Below, one piece after another: positions 1 to 11,892 of a stretch of DNA of 64,000 nucleotides; positions within the stretch are counted from its first letter, which is position 1; each line of letters starts with the position of its first letter. The notes beneath the pieces were generated by a model. It was not told where the DNA came from and did not search any database. It saw only the letters and a program-made list of their open reading frames with translations. Origin of the DNA: Bactericera cockerelli (Eukaryota > Arthropoda > Insecta > Hemiptera > Triozidae); the NCBI GenBank assembly GCA_024516035.1, contig CM044956.1, positions 31,718,217 through 31,782,216 on the forward strand, given 5' to 3'. The translations under genes were made by a program, and so were the position numbers.

Positions 1-2489
1 CGCCAAAAAATATGCTGATATTTACGATGTTCTTTGTCGACCAAAATACCACGATACATTTGCTTCACATCAGCACAGACTGCCACTCGATGCAAACGGA
101 AATTTAAAATGATGTCTGGAATATCTCGTTGTAGTTTTGGTCCAATCATCAGGCATTCGTTCAACGAGACACCCTTATCATCCTTAACCGAGGAGTCAAA
201 AACCACGCGCAGCTTAGTAGTGGAACTGGATTCCTTAATGACGCAGTGGTGCGGGATCACGTATGGAGAGGGTTGCGGAGCTACGTTGAGATGACCCAAC
301 TCCAAATATTCGTGGACAAATTTTTTATACTCGGCAAAAAGTTGCGGTTGTCTATGCAAGCGGGATTCTAACGATAAAAACCGTTTCAAAGCAGCGTCTC
401 TAGTAGACCCTGCAGCGGGAACACTCTCCTTAAAGGGCAAACAAACAGAATAAGAACCATCGGGTTCACGATTCGTGGTGTCCTCATAGTACTTCTCACA
501 TCTCAAGTCTTCCGGATTCTCGAACTTCCTCTCTGAAACTTCTTCAACCTCCCAGAAACGCTTTAGAACGGCATCCAGAGATTTTTCAGACGATTCAGAA
601 CGAACAAACAACGAGTTCTGCGTTGACACTTCATCAGTTACCGGAACCTTCCCCATGAGGACCCAACCAAAAATCGTGTTGACCGCGACTGGTTCACCCT
701 GTATAATTGTGGGACCCTTGGTAATCAAAATATGTGGGTATAAATCAGCTCCAAGCAGAAAATCTATTCTACTAGATTTATGAAAATCAGAATCAGCTAG
801 CGAAATGGACGAATACTGCTCTTTCACACTAGATGGCAAGTTTACTGATGGTAAGTCCGAAGAAATTTTGGACAGAACAACAGCCTCTGTAGATACTTCT
901 GGTGTCATAATCAGAGATGGTATCAACTTGCAAAAAACATTACCTTTACTTTGCAGGGTATGCTCATTACCAATACCTGAGATATTGGTGCGGGATGACG
1001 TGTATTTTAAACCAAGTTTTTGAACAAAGCTGGCGCTGATACAACTAATTTGAGAACCAGGGTCAATTACTAGACGAATAGATTGATAATTTCCACATGA
1101 ATCTTGAACCCGCGCCTGAGCGGTAGCTAGTAAGACAGTAGACTTCTCACTAGCGTAACAAGTGGCGGTAGCGGCGAAGCGGGAGGAAGTAGCAATTCCT
1201 GCAGGCGGGATAGCGGGCGGTTTTACAAAATGAAGTAATGTATGATGGGATCCACTCTGACACTTTGAACATCGCGACCTAGACTTACAGTCAGATAAAA
1301 TATGGTTCCCTAAACAATTAAAACATTTCCTGAGGGACTTCACGATTTCGTATCGCTTAGTCGCCTCAGCAGCCTGAAACGAAGAACAATTAAACAAGCG
1401 GTGATCTCCCTTGCAATGAGGACAAGACGAAGACGCAGCGGGCGGAACGTTCGGCTGAGCGGTAGAAACCAAAGTATGGCGGGTGGATCTGAAAGAACTA
1501 GGTTGGTGCGAAGCGGGGATTTTCTTTTGCACCGAAGCATGCGGTTGTCGATCTGCATCACTGCTAATCTCTAGAATGTGACATTGCTTCTGCACAAAAG
1601 TCATTAACTGTTCAAAGGTCGGGATATCACTTACATCAAATTCAGATTCAAAACGCTGACGTGTATCTACATCAAGAGCACGTAGCGCTAAATGCATTGC
1701 GAAATAATCCGCAGGCTGAGTCAGTTCGAGAGCTGTATAAGCGTTGAATGTGGTTTGAAAACATTCATAAAATTTTCTTAGATTTTCTAAAGAGTTGGAA
1801 TTTATCTGGCGGAAAGAAAATATTTTGTTAAGATAAAAAGCCCCTAAATTACGCTTATTTTGATACCTGTCAACAATGGTTTTGTAAGCTATCTCATAAT
1901 TAGCGGGAGAAAGCTGTAGACACTCGATAAGAGATAACGCGGTACCAGTAAGAAAAGTTTTTAAGTACTGAAGCTTTTCTGTATTAGAAAGAGAACCATT
2001 GATATGTATCGTTGAGTTGAACAACGCGTAAAAGTTTGGCCACTCATGCAATTCCCCACTGAACACAGGAATTTCAAGTTTGGGTAAACGAGGTGCCGGC
2101 GGCGTCGGCACACTAACCGGCGGCGGCGCTGCTGCGGGTACCTGACTAGTAATAGCCAGCTCAGCTAGTTTCTCACTAGAAGTTTTAAATTTATTTAGCC
2201 TAGCTGTAGCCTTTACACTGTAATAAAGATCCTCAAAAGTAGTTGTCTGTTGAGCTGACGCTTTCTGTGTTGTCTCATCTGACATCTTCATACACTGAGC
2301 ATGAATATCACATTGCACAGTCTCATAATCGGAATAATGCTCATCGATTTTATCGTACCTAACTAGAAAAGACGCTAGCTTTTCCTTACTTGAGAGGTCT
2401 GAGGAGGAGTCGAACAGCGATTGCATGCGAGAAAAGATCTTCTCTCTACGATAGAGAAGGCTGTTTAACCTATCTTCATCTACACCCAT
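1..2489 (-). CDS. Bel/Pao LTR retrotransposon gag-pol, 5' part, open to the window edge
   Basis: I checked the minus frame starting at the ATG at 2489-2487 line by line and found no stop down to base 3 (about 829 codons), so this is the first part of an intact polyprotein. Order seen: an N-terminal gag-like region; CX2CX3HX4C zinc knuckles near 1345-1420 (C-P-H-C-K-G-D-H and C-F-N-C-L-G-N-H) and a third Cys/His cluster near 1255-1275; a DUF1758-type retroviral aspartic protease with the motif DPGSQISCIS near 1030-1070; then the start of reverse transcriptase with KLRVVFDSS near 195-225 and CADVKQMYRG near 45-80. This domain order and these motifs are typical of Bel/Pao elements. The rest of RT, RNase H and integrase lie left of the window. 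The intact frame suggests a young insertion. The start codon is the first ATG of the frame. Confidence 0.93.
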   Translation of the reverse strand, partial: MGVDEDRLNSLLYRREKIFSRMQSLFDSSSDLSSKEKLASFLVRYDKIDEHYSDYETVQCDIHAQCMKMSDETTQKASAQQTTTFEDLYYSVKATARLNKFKTSSEKLAELAITSQVPAAAPPPVSVPTPPAPRLPKLEIPVFSGELHEWPNFYALFNSTIHINGSLSNTEKLQYLKTFLTGTALSLIECLQLSPANYEIAYKTIVDRYQNKRNLGAFYLNKIFSFRQINSNSLENLRKFYECFQTTFNAYTALELTQPADYFAMHLALRALDVDTRQRFESEFDVSDIPTFEQLMTFVQKQCHILEISSDADRQPHASVQKKIPASHQPSSFRSTRHTLVSTAQPNVPPAASSSCPHCKGDHRLFNCSSFQAAEATKRYEIVKSLRKCFNCLGNHILSDCKSRSRCSKCQSGSHHTLLHFVKPPAIPPAGIATSSRFAATATCYASEKSTVLLATAQARVQDSCGNYQSIRLVIDPGSQISCISASFVQKLGLKYTSSRTNISGIGNEHTLQSKGNVFCKLIPSLIMTPEVSTEAVVLSKISSDLPSVNLPSSVKEQYSSISLADSDFHKSSRIDFLLGADLYPHILITKGPTIIQGEPVAVNTIFGWVLMGKVPVTDEVSTQNSLFVRSESSEKSLDAVLKRFWEVEEVSERKFENPEDLRCEKYYEDTTNREPDGSYSVCLPFKESVPAAGSTRDAALKRFLSLESRLHRQPQLFAEYKKFVHEYLELGHLNVAPQPSPYVIPHHCVIKESSSTTKLRVVFDSSVKDDKGVSLNECLMIGPKLQRDIPDIILNFRLHRVAVCADVKQMYRGILVDKEHRKYQHIFW

Positions 2490-3720
2490 GTTTTATAGAT
2501 AGATAGCGGAAAAATGGCAAGTATAAATTAATAAACCAACAACAAAAAAATTGAGCGGAGAGTGATAATCCTCTGCAGCGGTAATACAAGAAAGCGTTAA
2601 ATAATAATTATGGCGATCAAAGATCAAGCCAAATAAGAGCAGGTAAAATAGCAAAAATCAAAAACGAACTACTACAAGACACAAACATGCATGCCCAAAT
2701 GACTTACGTGCGTCCATCCAGAGTACCTACGCTAGAACTTAGTAATAATTATGTATGATACTTAGGTAATTGAACTTAAAATCACTTCAGATTATAACTA
2801 TTGAAAGTAAAATGGTTAAGTAAGTAGGTAGGTTATTTTATTTAGCTATGCACTTATTTTAATAAACTTTAGATGAAATTGATAGAAAAAAAAATAATTT
2901 AAGGCAATTACATGTACTTTCACAAAAAACACAATGAAACCCACCTTAAGTAGTTACATTAAATTTTAAATGAATCTAGCGGTTATACTAAAAGAAAACA
3001 ATGTATAGTTATTTAGGCGGAAAACGTTAAAGCGGAAAAGCCTGAATTAACTTAGGGTTGCCGATAAAATTTGAAGAATGCGGATTAACGAAAGCGGTTT
3101 AACAAAGGCGGTTCAACAAAAAGCGGTTTTACTAACAAAAAGTTACATAAAACGAAAACGGGCACACCTCCCTAAACAGAAATTGAACGGAACGCGACTT
3201 TAAATCGAAAAAAACGTAGAGCGGAAAGCGGAAATACGAGAAAAAAAGGACAATTTACCCCCAAAAAATTCGCGATTCTAATTTGGACCGAATGACCAAT
3301 TTTGTTCGATAGCAAGGAAGGGACACGGAGGACTGTAAAAGCCGTGGCCTTTGACTAGTTGGTTTTCATGAGCAGTGGACTAAATAATTATGAGGGGGCT
3401 ATTGGTTCCGTTCACTTACGTGTTACTGATAAAGGTGTACTGAAGGCAGGCTCTCGATGTTGGAAGCTGGTAGTTCGAGAGCCTGCTCCAACGAAGTTGA
3501 GGCTTGTTTTCGACTTTACATACAGGGTGTTGGATTGAGGATATACAGTATGTAACACTATATTTACCGTTATATAAGCACTGTAGTTTCTGGGAGTCGT
3601 TCTCCCGCAAAACGCCCGTTTCGCTTGATCTATGCTAAAATATGCCATCAATATTGTTCAATCCTTCCTAAGCCATCAAAATCACCCTTAAATGCCACTG
3701 ATACAATAATGTGATAGACA
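2490..3720 (-). mobile_element. Probable leader and 5' LTR of the Bel/Pao element
   Basis: In minus orientation this lies directly upstream of the gag start. The part nearer gag (2490-3400) is AT-rich with many short gcgg strings and no ORF. The part at about 3420-3700 carries a TATATAAC box (3571-3578 in sense), an inverted repeat (aggctctcg against cgagagcct, 3449-3486) and a GTAAGT near 3415-3420, which would suit an LTR promoter and R/U5. I could not fix the LTR ends, primer-binding site or target duplication. Assignment rests on position. Confidence 0.35.
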
Positions 3721-3914
3721 TTGAAAATGTAATTTTGAAATTTCATCTATTTTACTTTCAGATGGAATGTTACCAGCTCTGGAACGTCATTACCTTGCAA
3801 AGGAATGGGACTATAATCATCGACTCTGCCTCTTCCCTCATCTCTATCTCCATCTCTCCTCCTCCTCATTCTCATCTCCAATTCATGAACAGGGTAGCTC
3901 ATAAGTCTATATAT

Positions 3915-4775
3915 ACTGAGTGGTCCTGGACTTATGTTCACCAGAAATAAATTTCCTAAATATTGAAATGAGAAAAAACACTTATTTCTTGTTTTTTAGT
4001 TGCGGATATGTTGGTGATGAAATTTTTATACAGGGTAGTCCACCAGTTGGATTTTTTGGAGTCAAATTTCGATTTTATGTAAGTACCCCCATATTTTTCA
4101 TACTTTTCTTTTCCTTGAAATTCTACATACTTTCGAACTTTACACATTGCATTGGTAAGTGGTTTGATTTTATGCAGGGTGTGCGTTCTATGCCAGAATT
4201 TTAAAACTCTAAAATCGACTACCTAAAGTAAGAGTACAAGTGTAACATTTCAAATCGCATTGTTTTTCATGCATAACAATATGTAGTATGAATGGTTTTT
4301 GTATTTACCTTAAATTAATCAAAGATAAATCACATGTACAATTGATTTGCACATTTTGCGATACCATGATTTGTTAAAACTTGCTAATTAGATATAAGGC
4401 AAATACAAGAACCATTTGTACTGCTCTGTGTAGTGTGGAAAAACAATGCTATTCAATATGTCTAACTTGTACTTTTGGTTGAGATAGTCGAAAAATATGT
4501 ACTTGTACGAACAACTTACCAGAATGCAAAGTGTAAATTATAGAAGTATGTAGAAGTTCAAAGAAAATGACAAACCGAAATCAAAATTTAGGTTACTCAT
4601 ATAAAAAACCTAACTTGACACAAAAAAAACCAAATTCTTAACCACCCTGTACAAAAATTTCCACACCAATATAACTGCTACTAAAAACAAAAAACATTTT
4701 TGGTTTTTTCCTCAATATTTCAAACAGGGACGACATTATTTCTAATGAACACAAGTTCATGGCCACCCTGTATAC
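3915..4775. repeat. Foldback (long inverted repeat) element
   Basis: The left arm, about 3920-4335, matches the reverse complement of the right arm, about 4350-4770, over more than 400 bp with scattered mismatches. Both arms carry acagggt blocks, a run ending in gaaatttttatacaggg, and gcattgttttt near the centre. Small ORFs here are by-products of the repeat. There is no transposase, so it is a non-autonomous foldback element; the cagggtg-type ends suggest a mariner/IS630 relative. Confidence 0.75.
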
Positions 4776-4789
4776 GAGTACCTGCTCGT

Positions 4790-6770
4790 GTTTTCACATG
4801 TTATTGAATGCATTCTGTCTGTAGGTAGTATATCTTATGTCCGCACAGTATGTTCAGAAGCCACCCTCAGGATGATCTTTGTGTCTCCTCTACTCTCTCA
4901 CCTGTTTTCTATGCTTCTATTATCTCCCTAAGTTTAAACTAATTTGAAATTTCCATTTTCATTACTGAATTATCTCGGGCTCTTAATTTGCAACATTATG
5001 AACTCGATTGCACATGAATACCCACCTGTGACCAAAATGGTTCATCAAGCTCTTGACATCTGTTCCTTTGGAGCATGATTCTGAATAAGACTTTATATCT
5101 ATTTAATTTTTTCAAGAGTATTAACTCAGCCTTTTTTCATCCTTCTCAAAATAACCTCATCAATTATACGTCACCTGTATAATGTCTGTGAATGTATAAT
5201 GTTTGTGTGATGTAACACGTATGTCTGTGATCTCATTTTTATATAAGGAAAATAACTTTTTTTAATAAATTGATAACAATAAATAGTTTTCTGATGTAAT
5301 CACTATTTCTTCGACGTTTTTCTTTGTAGGTTCCAAGCCAGTTTTGCGTGAACAAAATTCCTGCGTTTTCTGTTGAGGTCTCAAGAGATCGGGCAGTTCT
5401 GCAATCTCTTCTTCCTTCAATTAGCCTTCTTTTTTTAGGTACATATATGGCGTACCATCATCACCTTTGTTTTTATTGCTTCGTATATTACATCTAGTTC
5501 TAAACTAGCCCTCTTACTTTAAATTTTATCTATTTTTTTACGTTCTTGAATTTTTTCAATGCACCTCTCAAGTTTTTATTTACTCATTAAGTCTGAATGT
5601 TTTCAAATATATCATCCATTTTTAGTTTGACCATTCATCATTTACCCTTAAGATTTCATTAAAGTCCTTATTACAAGCTATGGAGACATGAGACCTTGTA
5701 TGAAACTTTCTCAGTCCACTGACAACATACTACAAGTCAACATACATGTTTTTAGTTTATTAAAATTCTTATAGTCTTCTAAAAATATATGGGAGTTTGG
5801 CTGAATGGAACATGAGTGTAGTGTATACAGTTTATTTCTGTATTATAATACATATGGCCGTTCATAATTTCTTGCATAAGTAGGATCAGTCCTCTTGGTA
5901 TATTTTCTTTTTTGTAATTAAAAGTCCTCCTCTATTCCTTATCATTGCTTCCACACATTTAAAATTCTCCTTGTCATGTATTATTTTTGGTGTTATCAGC
6001 GACATTTTACTATTTTTGTCTTATAAAACAAAGAATAACGGTGCCTAATTCTACTTTTCTTAAATCTTACCTATATTTTTTTATATTGAAGTTTTTCATG
6101 GTTAAATGTAGACCATTGTATAATTAATTCTTTATTTTTCATTATTCCTCGCCTTAGACCAAATTCTATTAATGATTTTCTCTTCTCAATATACCCCTCT
6201 ACAGTAATACAGTTTGTCTTTAAGTTTAAAATATTTTAACCTAAACTTAAATTTACTGGTTCTATCACTTGTAATTAACTTTATGAATGAGAAATTAAGC
6301 CCGGTTGAAGACAAATCAAATTCATTAGATTTCAGTTGTACAGGGTGGGGGTAAAAGTATTAATAATAATATTAATCCGCAGAACGGACGTATAATTACG
6401 GGTCAAGCCCTTTATACGCAGTTATAATAAATATACAAGTGAAAAACAGTAAAAAATAAAAGCCTGTATATGTAGTTGTTTCTCTCAGTATGGTGCTTTT
6501 TTTCAAGATTCCACATTACATGACTTGATAAAACCTTTTCTTTGTGATATTAAAAAAAACAACTATCTAAATTTTAGTATTCACGCCAGCTCTATCTCTC
6601 AACATCAGTCTACCTATTCAGAATTAGGTACTTCATAAAAACAAAAATCGCTACTTTGCTTTGTCTCAAATTCAATATTTCCCTAATATTCCTTGAATTG
6701 ATATTTTAGACTAAAAAATAACGCCTTGAACCTTTTTAATGTTTTCATTGTATATTATTATACGTCCCTT
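4790..6770. other. AT-rich stretch, nothing recognised
   Basis: No ORF with recognisable protein similarity, no tRNA-like box and no clear repeat structure. A short cagggtggggg end-like sequence occurs at about 6341. Confidence 0.5.
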
Positions 6771-6771
6771 T

Positions 6772-6980
6772 TTATGGTGATATTTTCACTTTCCATTGCC
6801 TGGACAGTAAGGTATAGAAAGTATTGTAAACGGTCATTTTAAGAAATTGAGCTAATAACATTTCTGGACTAATAAGACTTGTCTGATAGCAATATTTCAT
6901 GAACGGTAGGTCGTAGAGTGATGTATTTGGCAGTAGCTTCAGTGTGTTACAATACAAGTACGCACGCACCCGCAACAATT
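6772..6980 (+). repeat. Fragment of a dispersed MITE-like family (gaaagtattgt family)
   Basis: Shares successive blocks with 60935-61310: gtatagaaagtattgt, gaaattgag, ataacatttctggac, then cggtag/agtcatagagtgatg. The same family recurs at 8608-8760, 35627-36350 and inside the 51.4-52.8 kb palindrome. Degenerate and non-coding. Confidence 0.6.
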
Positions 6981-6984
6981 AAAA

Positions 6985-8225
6985 AAACCTCCCATTTTTT
7001 TTATTAAATAAACTAAGAAATAAAATATCTCGTATATATTATAGGTATCCATTTTTTTAAAGAACATTTATTTGAAGAAAGGAAACACTCACGAGTCGTT
7101 GTTCCTCGTATAATTTTTTTTATATGTATATGATAAAATCGTCTTCTTGTAATGTTCACACAAGTTCATTTTCTATAAAAAGGACTTAGTTTCTAGTTTC
7201 TTGATGAAATAGTCCAACGAAACTTTGATGATCAAAAGCATTGAAAAATAATATTAGAAATTTCTCGGAATTAATAAACAATTTCTGTAGTATGATAATG
7301 ATTTTATGTTTAATGTAATGTTATTATACTTATTATGTTCATTCTGATGTTTCCTTGTGTTTGTACGATGAAGTGTTATTTCTAATGGATATTTTTATAC
7401 TGTGACTTTATATAATGTGTTCTGTTTTTGTTTTACTGTCAGGAATAAGTGATTTTCTTTTAATATGTTTTGATGATGATATATATGTCCAAATGATTTT
7501 ACTGTATGTTTATTTTACCTGTCTTCAATGAATGGCTTCCTATTTTCTTGTAATTGTATCAAAATATTTTATGTATGTACTGAAATTTCTTACTTATGAA
7601 TGTGATTATTTATGAATGACCTCATCAAACTGGTTTAATTGATTATTTTTGATGTTAACTTATACGTTTAGAATGTGATGATATTTTTTTACCCATGGAA
7701 TGTTAGTTATCATTTTTGTTCTTTAATATAAGTGTTGAAATATGTTAGGTGAAATTCAATTGGTATGCTGTATTGTATTTACTTATTTACGAGTATGTAT
7801 TGTTTATTATCGTGTCCATATTTGTTGTAATATAATTTTAGTTTTACTTATTTTACAAAATTTAATTTTCTAAGTTCCATTAGTCCATTTAAAAAATGTA
7901 ACAATAAAGATATGCTTTATTTGTACTGCTGTGAAAAGGCTAATTACCTAGTTCCTCTTGTCAGCATTTCATCAAAGTACTGTCCTGCTGGAGCGAGATG
8001 CACTGTTTTTGCATGAATATCATGGCTCATGGCACTCATGACCTATTTAATTATTTGAAACAATGAGATAGTGGGCTAATTTCCTATTGTAATTAATAGA
8101 ATGATACATATTTATCATTTCTTTAACAAATAAATATGTATAGTAAATTTAATATACAAATCAAAGTTTTCATGAAAAATGTGGTTTTCATTTCCTTTTT
8201 TTTATCTCAACTTATAACCTGCACT
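6985..8225. other. Very AT-rich stretch, nothing recognised
   Basis: T-rich, repeated ATG and TTTTA-like words, a few AATAAA-like signals (for example near 7903). It could be an untranslated region or intron, but nothing in it decides this. Confidence 0.4.
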
Positions 8226-8230
8226 GTTAC

Positions 8231-8388
8231 TAGCCTCCGTGGTGTAACGGTTATGACTCCTGTTCATAGTCCAGAGATCTCGAGTGTTTGATTGGGACAG
8301 AATAGTCTAACAGAAATTTCTGTTCCCTCCGAACACGAGAGGCTTGGTGAGGTTAATGTGGGTAACTGGTACGATTCCCAGCGGATAT
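8231..8388 (+). mobile_element. tRNA-derived SINE (family A), 3'-truncated
   Basis: Begins tagcctccgtggtgtaacgg (tRNA A-box region), has a degenerate B-box, then the shared SINE central domain (ggtgaggttaatgtgggta, tggtacgattcccagcg), and stops where other copies continue gaatggagggtaaaaccc. Other copies: 16222-16567, 43243-43584, 63341-63690. Confidence 0.8.
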
Positions 8389-8607
8389 GATAAAACAATA
8401 ACCAATTTGACGATTAAACCCAAAATTAAACAGTGATGAATAATTGACAATCCCAACAAGTGAGATATGCAGTTTTTAAATAATCTGATGCCTGATATGT
8501 ATTTTTCAAAAATTACCATCTACTTAGCTCTACAAGACCTTATCCATCATAACAGCACCTTATAGGGAAAATTGAAGTGTTAAATCGCGCTCTTTTTAGT
8601 TTATTTT

Positions 8608-8760
8608 ATCTGTGGTAAAGAAAGTATTATAATCAGTTATTTTTTATTTTTTTGAAATTGAGCTTTTAAGATTTATGGGCCAAATATACTCTCCTGATTT
8701 CACCAAGAGTCAATTTTCAATCAGTCTCCAACTGATATTTTACAGGTGGACAGTATTTGT
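8608..8760 (+). repeat. Fragment of the gaaagtattgt family
   Basis: The order ggtaaagaaagtattat, gaaattgag, atgggccaaat, actctcctgattt parallels 60950-61030. Degenerate. Confidence 0.45.
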
Positions 8761-9403
8761 ATTATACTTTTTTGAATTTTTCAGATTAGATTACATACAA
8801 CTAGTAAAAGATAAACTGCCAATTATGGACACAATACTTCCTCCAGGGCCGTATTTAAGGGGGAGGGGGGGGGGCTTCGTTTCCTTTCTTCTTATTTCTA
8901 CACCCTATGGTTGCAGCTTGTCCTACAGATTGTCATGTATTAATATTATTATTCATCATAATACCTGGGTCATTTTCATTTATCTTGGGCAATTGGATTT
9001 TTTCAAGTCATGAACGTTACCTTTTTCCTAAACAATTTTTAGGCTCAGAAGACTAAGACAAATACCTTTGAGCAAAAGCTTTCATTTAGAATATTTCTAG
9101 CAGCTACCTCTTCACACAAAATTACAAAAACTTAACGTAATAAGTAACGTTCTTGACCACGGGTAACGTTCATGACGGTAACGTTCATGAGTAACACGCC
9201 ACTAAAACAATCTTTTCTCAATAAAAGAATATTAACTTTACAAAAAAAAAATATTTGATTGGAAAGAGGACATGCAGAAGAATTAAAGAAATACATTATA
9301 TATTAAAGAATCAATACAATTTATTTTAAAAACCGCGTAACGTTCTTGTCAAAAAAAATTAGACCCACCACTGTCCCTCACTGTACTGCATCCAACATCC
9401 AAC

Positions 9404-10254
9404 CAGTGTTGCCAGATTTTGTTTGGGTCATAATAGTACTATTTCAAAAAATAATAGTATTTTGCTCAAGTAGGATAGTACGCTCAGAAATTGTTTGGGA
9501 ACTTTTGGGAGGGGAAGGGGTATGATATAATACTTATATCGTATTTCAATAATGTATCGCATCATACTTATACCATTAATAGTGGGCATAAGGGCATATT
9601 TGTTGTTTTTATTATATTATAAGTAGGTAAGCCTCCATGACCAAGTGGGTATCACACTGGAGGTCCAGGGTTCGATTCCCGGCAGTGGCATAGAATCTGC
9701 CAAGTAGTTGGGGTTCACTCAGCCTTGTGATGACAGTTAATAGCTGCTTTAAAGTGGGGCAGCCTCCAGTATCACCCTCGTACAGAAAAAAATTAAGATT
9801 TTGACAAGCAATGATTCACTAGTAATGTGATACCCTCAAAAAAGGCTTCAGCATAATACAAAAAACCACTTAAACTTTATTTGGCATAAGCAGTAAAATA
9901 ATCTGAAAAAGAAAAAACCTCTTCACGAATCCTACAACCACTTGTAGAAACAGTGCCAGCAACCAATTTACAGAGTTGCCACGTCAAAGAAAAATAAGTA
10001 GCATACAAGAAAATGACGATAATAAAATTTACAATGCCTGTATTTTTTATTTTTTAGTGTGATAAAATTATTTAAACACCCGATTAGAGAAAGTTCCAGG
10101 GTAAATTTTATCACCGAAATAAAAATTCATTGAAAAATTTGAAATACCAAAATAATAGTATTTTTGCGTACGATTGCCATGTTACGATAGTACATAGTAT
10201 TTGGGGTCTGATAATAGTACAAATACTATTATAATAGTACGTCTGGTAACACTG
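9404..10254. mobile_element. Non-autonomous hAT element with 8-bp target duplication
   Basis: Ends are cagtgttgccaga (9404) and tctggtaacactg (10254), imperfect inverted repeats of the hAT CAG...CTG type. They are flanked by an identical 8-bp direct repeat, catccaac, at 9396-9403 and 10255-10262. Subterminal regions are rich in ataatagtac. No transposase ORF. A tRNA-SINE sits inside (9629-9798). Confidence 0.88.
9629..9798 (+). mobile_element. tRNA-derived SINE (family B)
   Basis: The head has A-box-like gcctccatgaccaagtggg and a canonical B-box, gggttcgattccc (9668-9680). The body carries agctgctttaaagtggggc and it ends in an A-rich tail. It lies inside the hAT element at 9404-10254, so it is younger than that insertion. 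Confidence 0.75.
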
Positions 10255-10975
10255 CATCCAACTGACAGGAAATTTCAAAATAAAAAACAATGTCATCTGT
10301 AAGAAGCAAAATGGCGGCAGCTGCTAGCTTCTCATTCAAAGGGTTTTTCAAAATGGTTTACATTTTTTTGGGGGTAACATTCATGACGGAGATTTTTTTT
10401 TCTTCGTAGGGACACAACTTTACACGTCTGTAGAATGAGGTGAACATTATTATTTTTATGAAAACTAATGGTCACATCCTAAATAAACTGTATTTTTCTC
10501 ATTAATATTGGATTTTGGTGAAAATAATGGGGAGAAATGCATTTTTTTCTATCAGACACAGTAAAATCTTAGACTAAGGGACACCTAAAATATCATGAAC
10601 GTTACTTACATAACTGGCAATTTTGAGTCTCCACATTAGTTTAAAAGACAATTTATTATTGTAATTTATAAAAAAAATTGTTTCCTATGTGATCAAATAG
10701 ATTTTAGTCATATATCCCTATTATTTTCACATTTATTAAAGGAGAAAGGTTGCGGACTTGATATGCCCAAGATAAATGAAAATGACCCACCTACATACAG
10801 CCAAAATCCGAATGTAACGATATTTATGTAGGAATTAAAGCTCGGTGTTCTACGACTTATTCGAGTGAACCATACAAACTAGTGAGTATACCTAATTATG
10901 AGTAGTATTTAGTATGAGGTGAAACTTAAGGGTCTATCAGAAATAGATGGTGCATAAATTGACAGAAAAATTCCT

Positions 10976-11050
10976 GCCCCGCTGGGAATCGAACCCAGGT
11001 CACCATGCGTACAATGCCTAGCGCGCTAACTCACTCTGCCACAGTGACTT
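10976..11050 (-). mobile_element. tRNA-derived SINE head (family C), minus orientation
   Basis: The reverse complement reads gtggcagagtgagttagcgc, then a B-box gggttcgattcc, then gcggggca; this is the same tRNA-like head as at 11893-11972. Only the head is recognisable. Confidence 0.75.
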
Positions 11051-11113
11051 CTGATATGACCATGCAGTTGAAAGCGATGTTAAATTTTTGTTTAAAAAAT
11101 GTAAAAAAAAAAC

Positions 11114-11790
11114 ACTTGCATACGAGTCTGCAACCATTTCGACATTTTCATCTTTACTATTCAAGGTCCAAAACCCAACTGACCAAATTTCGTATTGTGC
11201 GCATGACACACACTTTCCCTCTTCTCTTAGGGTTGCAATATCGAAACGAAAATATCGATATTAGGTATATCGATAATATCGAAACCATAATATCGATATC
11301 CGATATTAGAAAACTTCTCTCCCTTTACAATTCGATATTTCGTTACATAATTTCGTTACACAATTTCGTCACATAATTTTGGTTATGTGCCAGAGCAAAG
11401 AGCCAAAGACATGAAAATGTCAAAAACGCTTGCATACGAGTCTGCAACCATTTCGACATTTTCATCTTTACTATTCAAGGTCCAAAACCCAACTGACCAA
11501 ATTTCGTATTGTGCCCATGACACATACTTTCCCTCTTCTCTTAGGGTTGCAATATCGAAACGAAAATATCGATATTAGGTATATCGATAATATCGAAACC
11601 ATAATATCGATATCCGATATTAGAAGACTTCTTCCCTTTACAATTCGATATTTCGTTACATAATATCGTTACAAAATATCGTTACATAATATCGTTACAT
11701 AATATCGTTACATAATTTCGTTACATAATTTCGTCACATAATTTTGGTTATGTGCCAGAGCAAAGACATGAAAATGTCAAAAAAGGGAAA
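11114..11790. repeat. Direct duplication of about 312 bp with TATCGATA clusters and a 14-bp minisatellite
   Basis: The block starting cttgcatacgagtctgcaac at 11116 is repeated at 11428. Each copy contains a run of overlapping atatcgatat and tatcgata palindromes (11250-11310 and 11561-11622). The second copy ends in about seven tandem variants of ttacataatatcg (11655-11745), and the first has a shorter version (11340-11370). ORFs here are repeat artefacts. Confidence 0.85.
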
Positions 11791-11892
11791 CATCAGATGA
11801 GGTCGGGGGCAGGCCAGTACTCTGTTAGCTTGATCATCATCATTTACTGAAATTAAAAAAATATTTTTTTTTTTTAAATATAAAAACAGTAC

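Larger units (their letters stand above)
8969..10787. mobile_element. Non-autonomous DNA element with 25-bp terminal inverted repeats, carrying nested insertions
   Basis: The 25-nt end at 8969-8993 (gggtcattttc...cttgggca) is repeated as its reverse complement at 10763-10787. Inside, both flanks are studded with variants of taacgttcatga (9012, 9135-9195, 9336, 10374, 10594). There is no transposase. A hAT element is inserted at 9404-10254, so this is the outer, older element. Confidence 0.65.
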
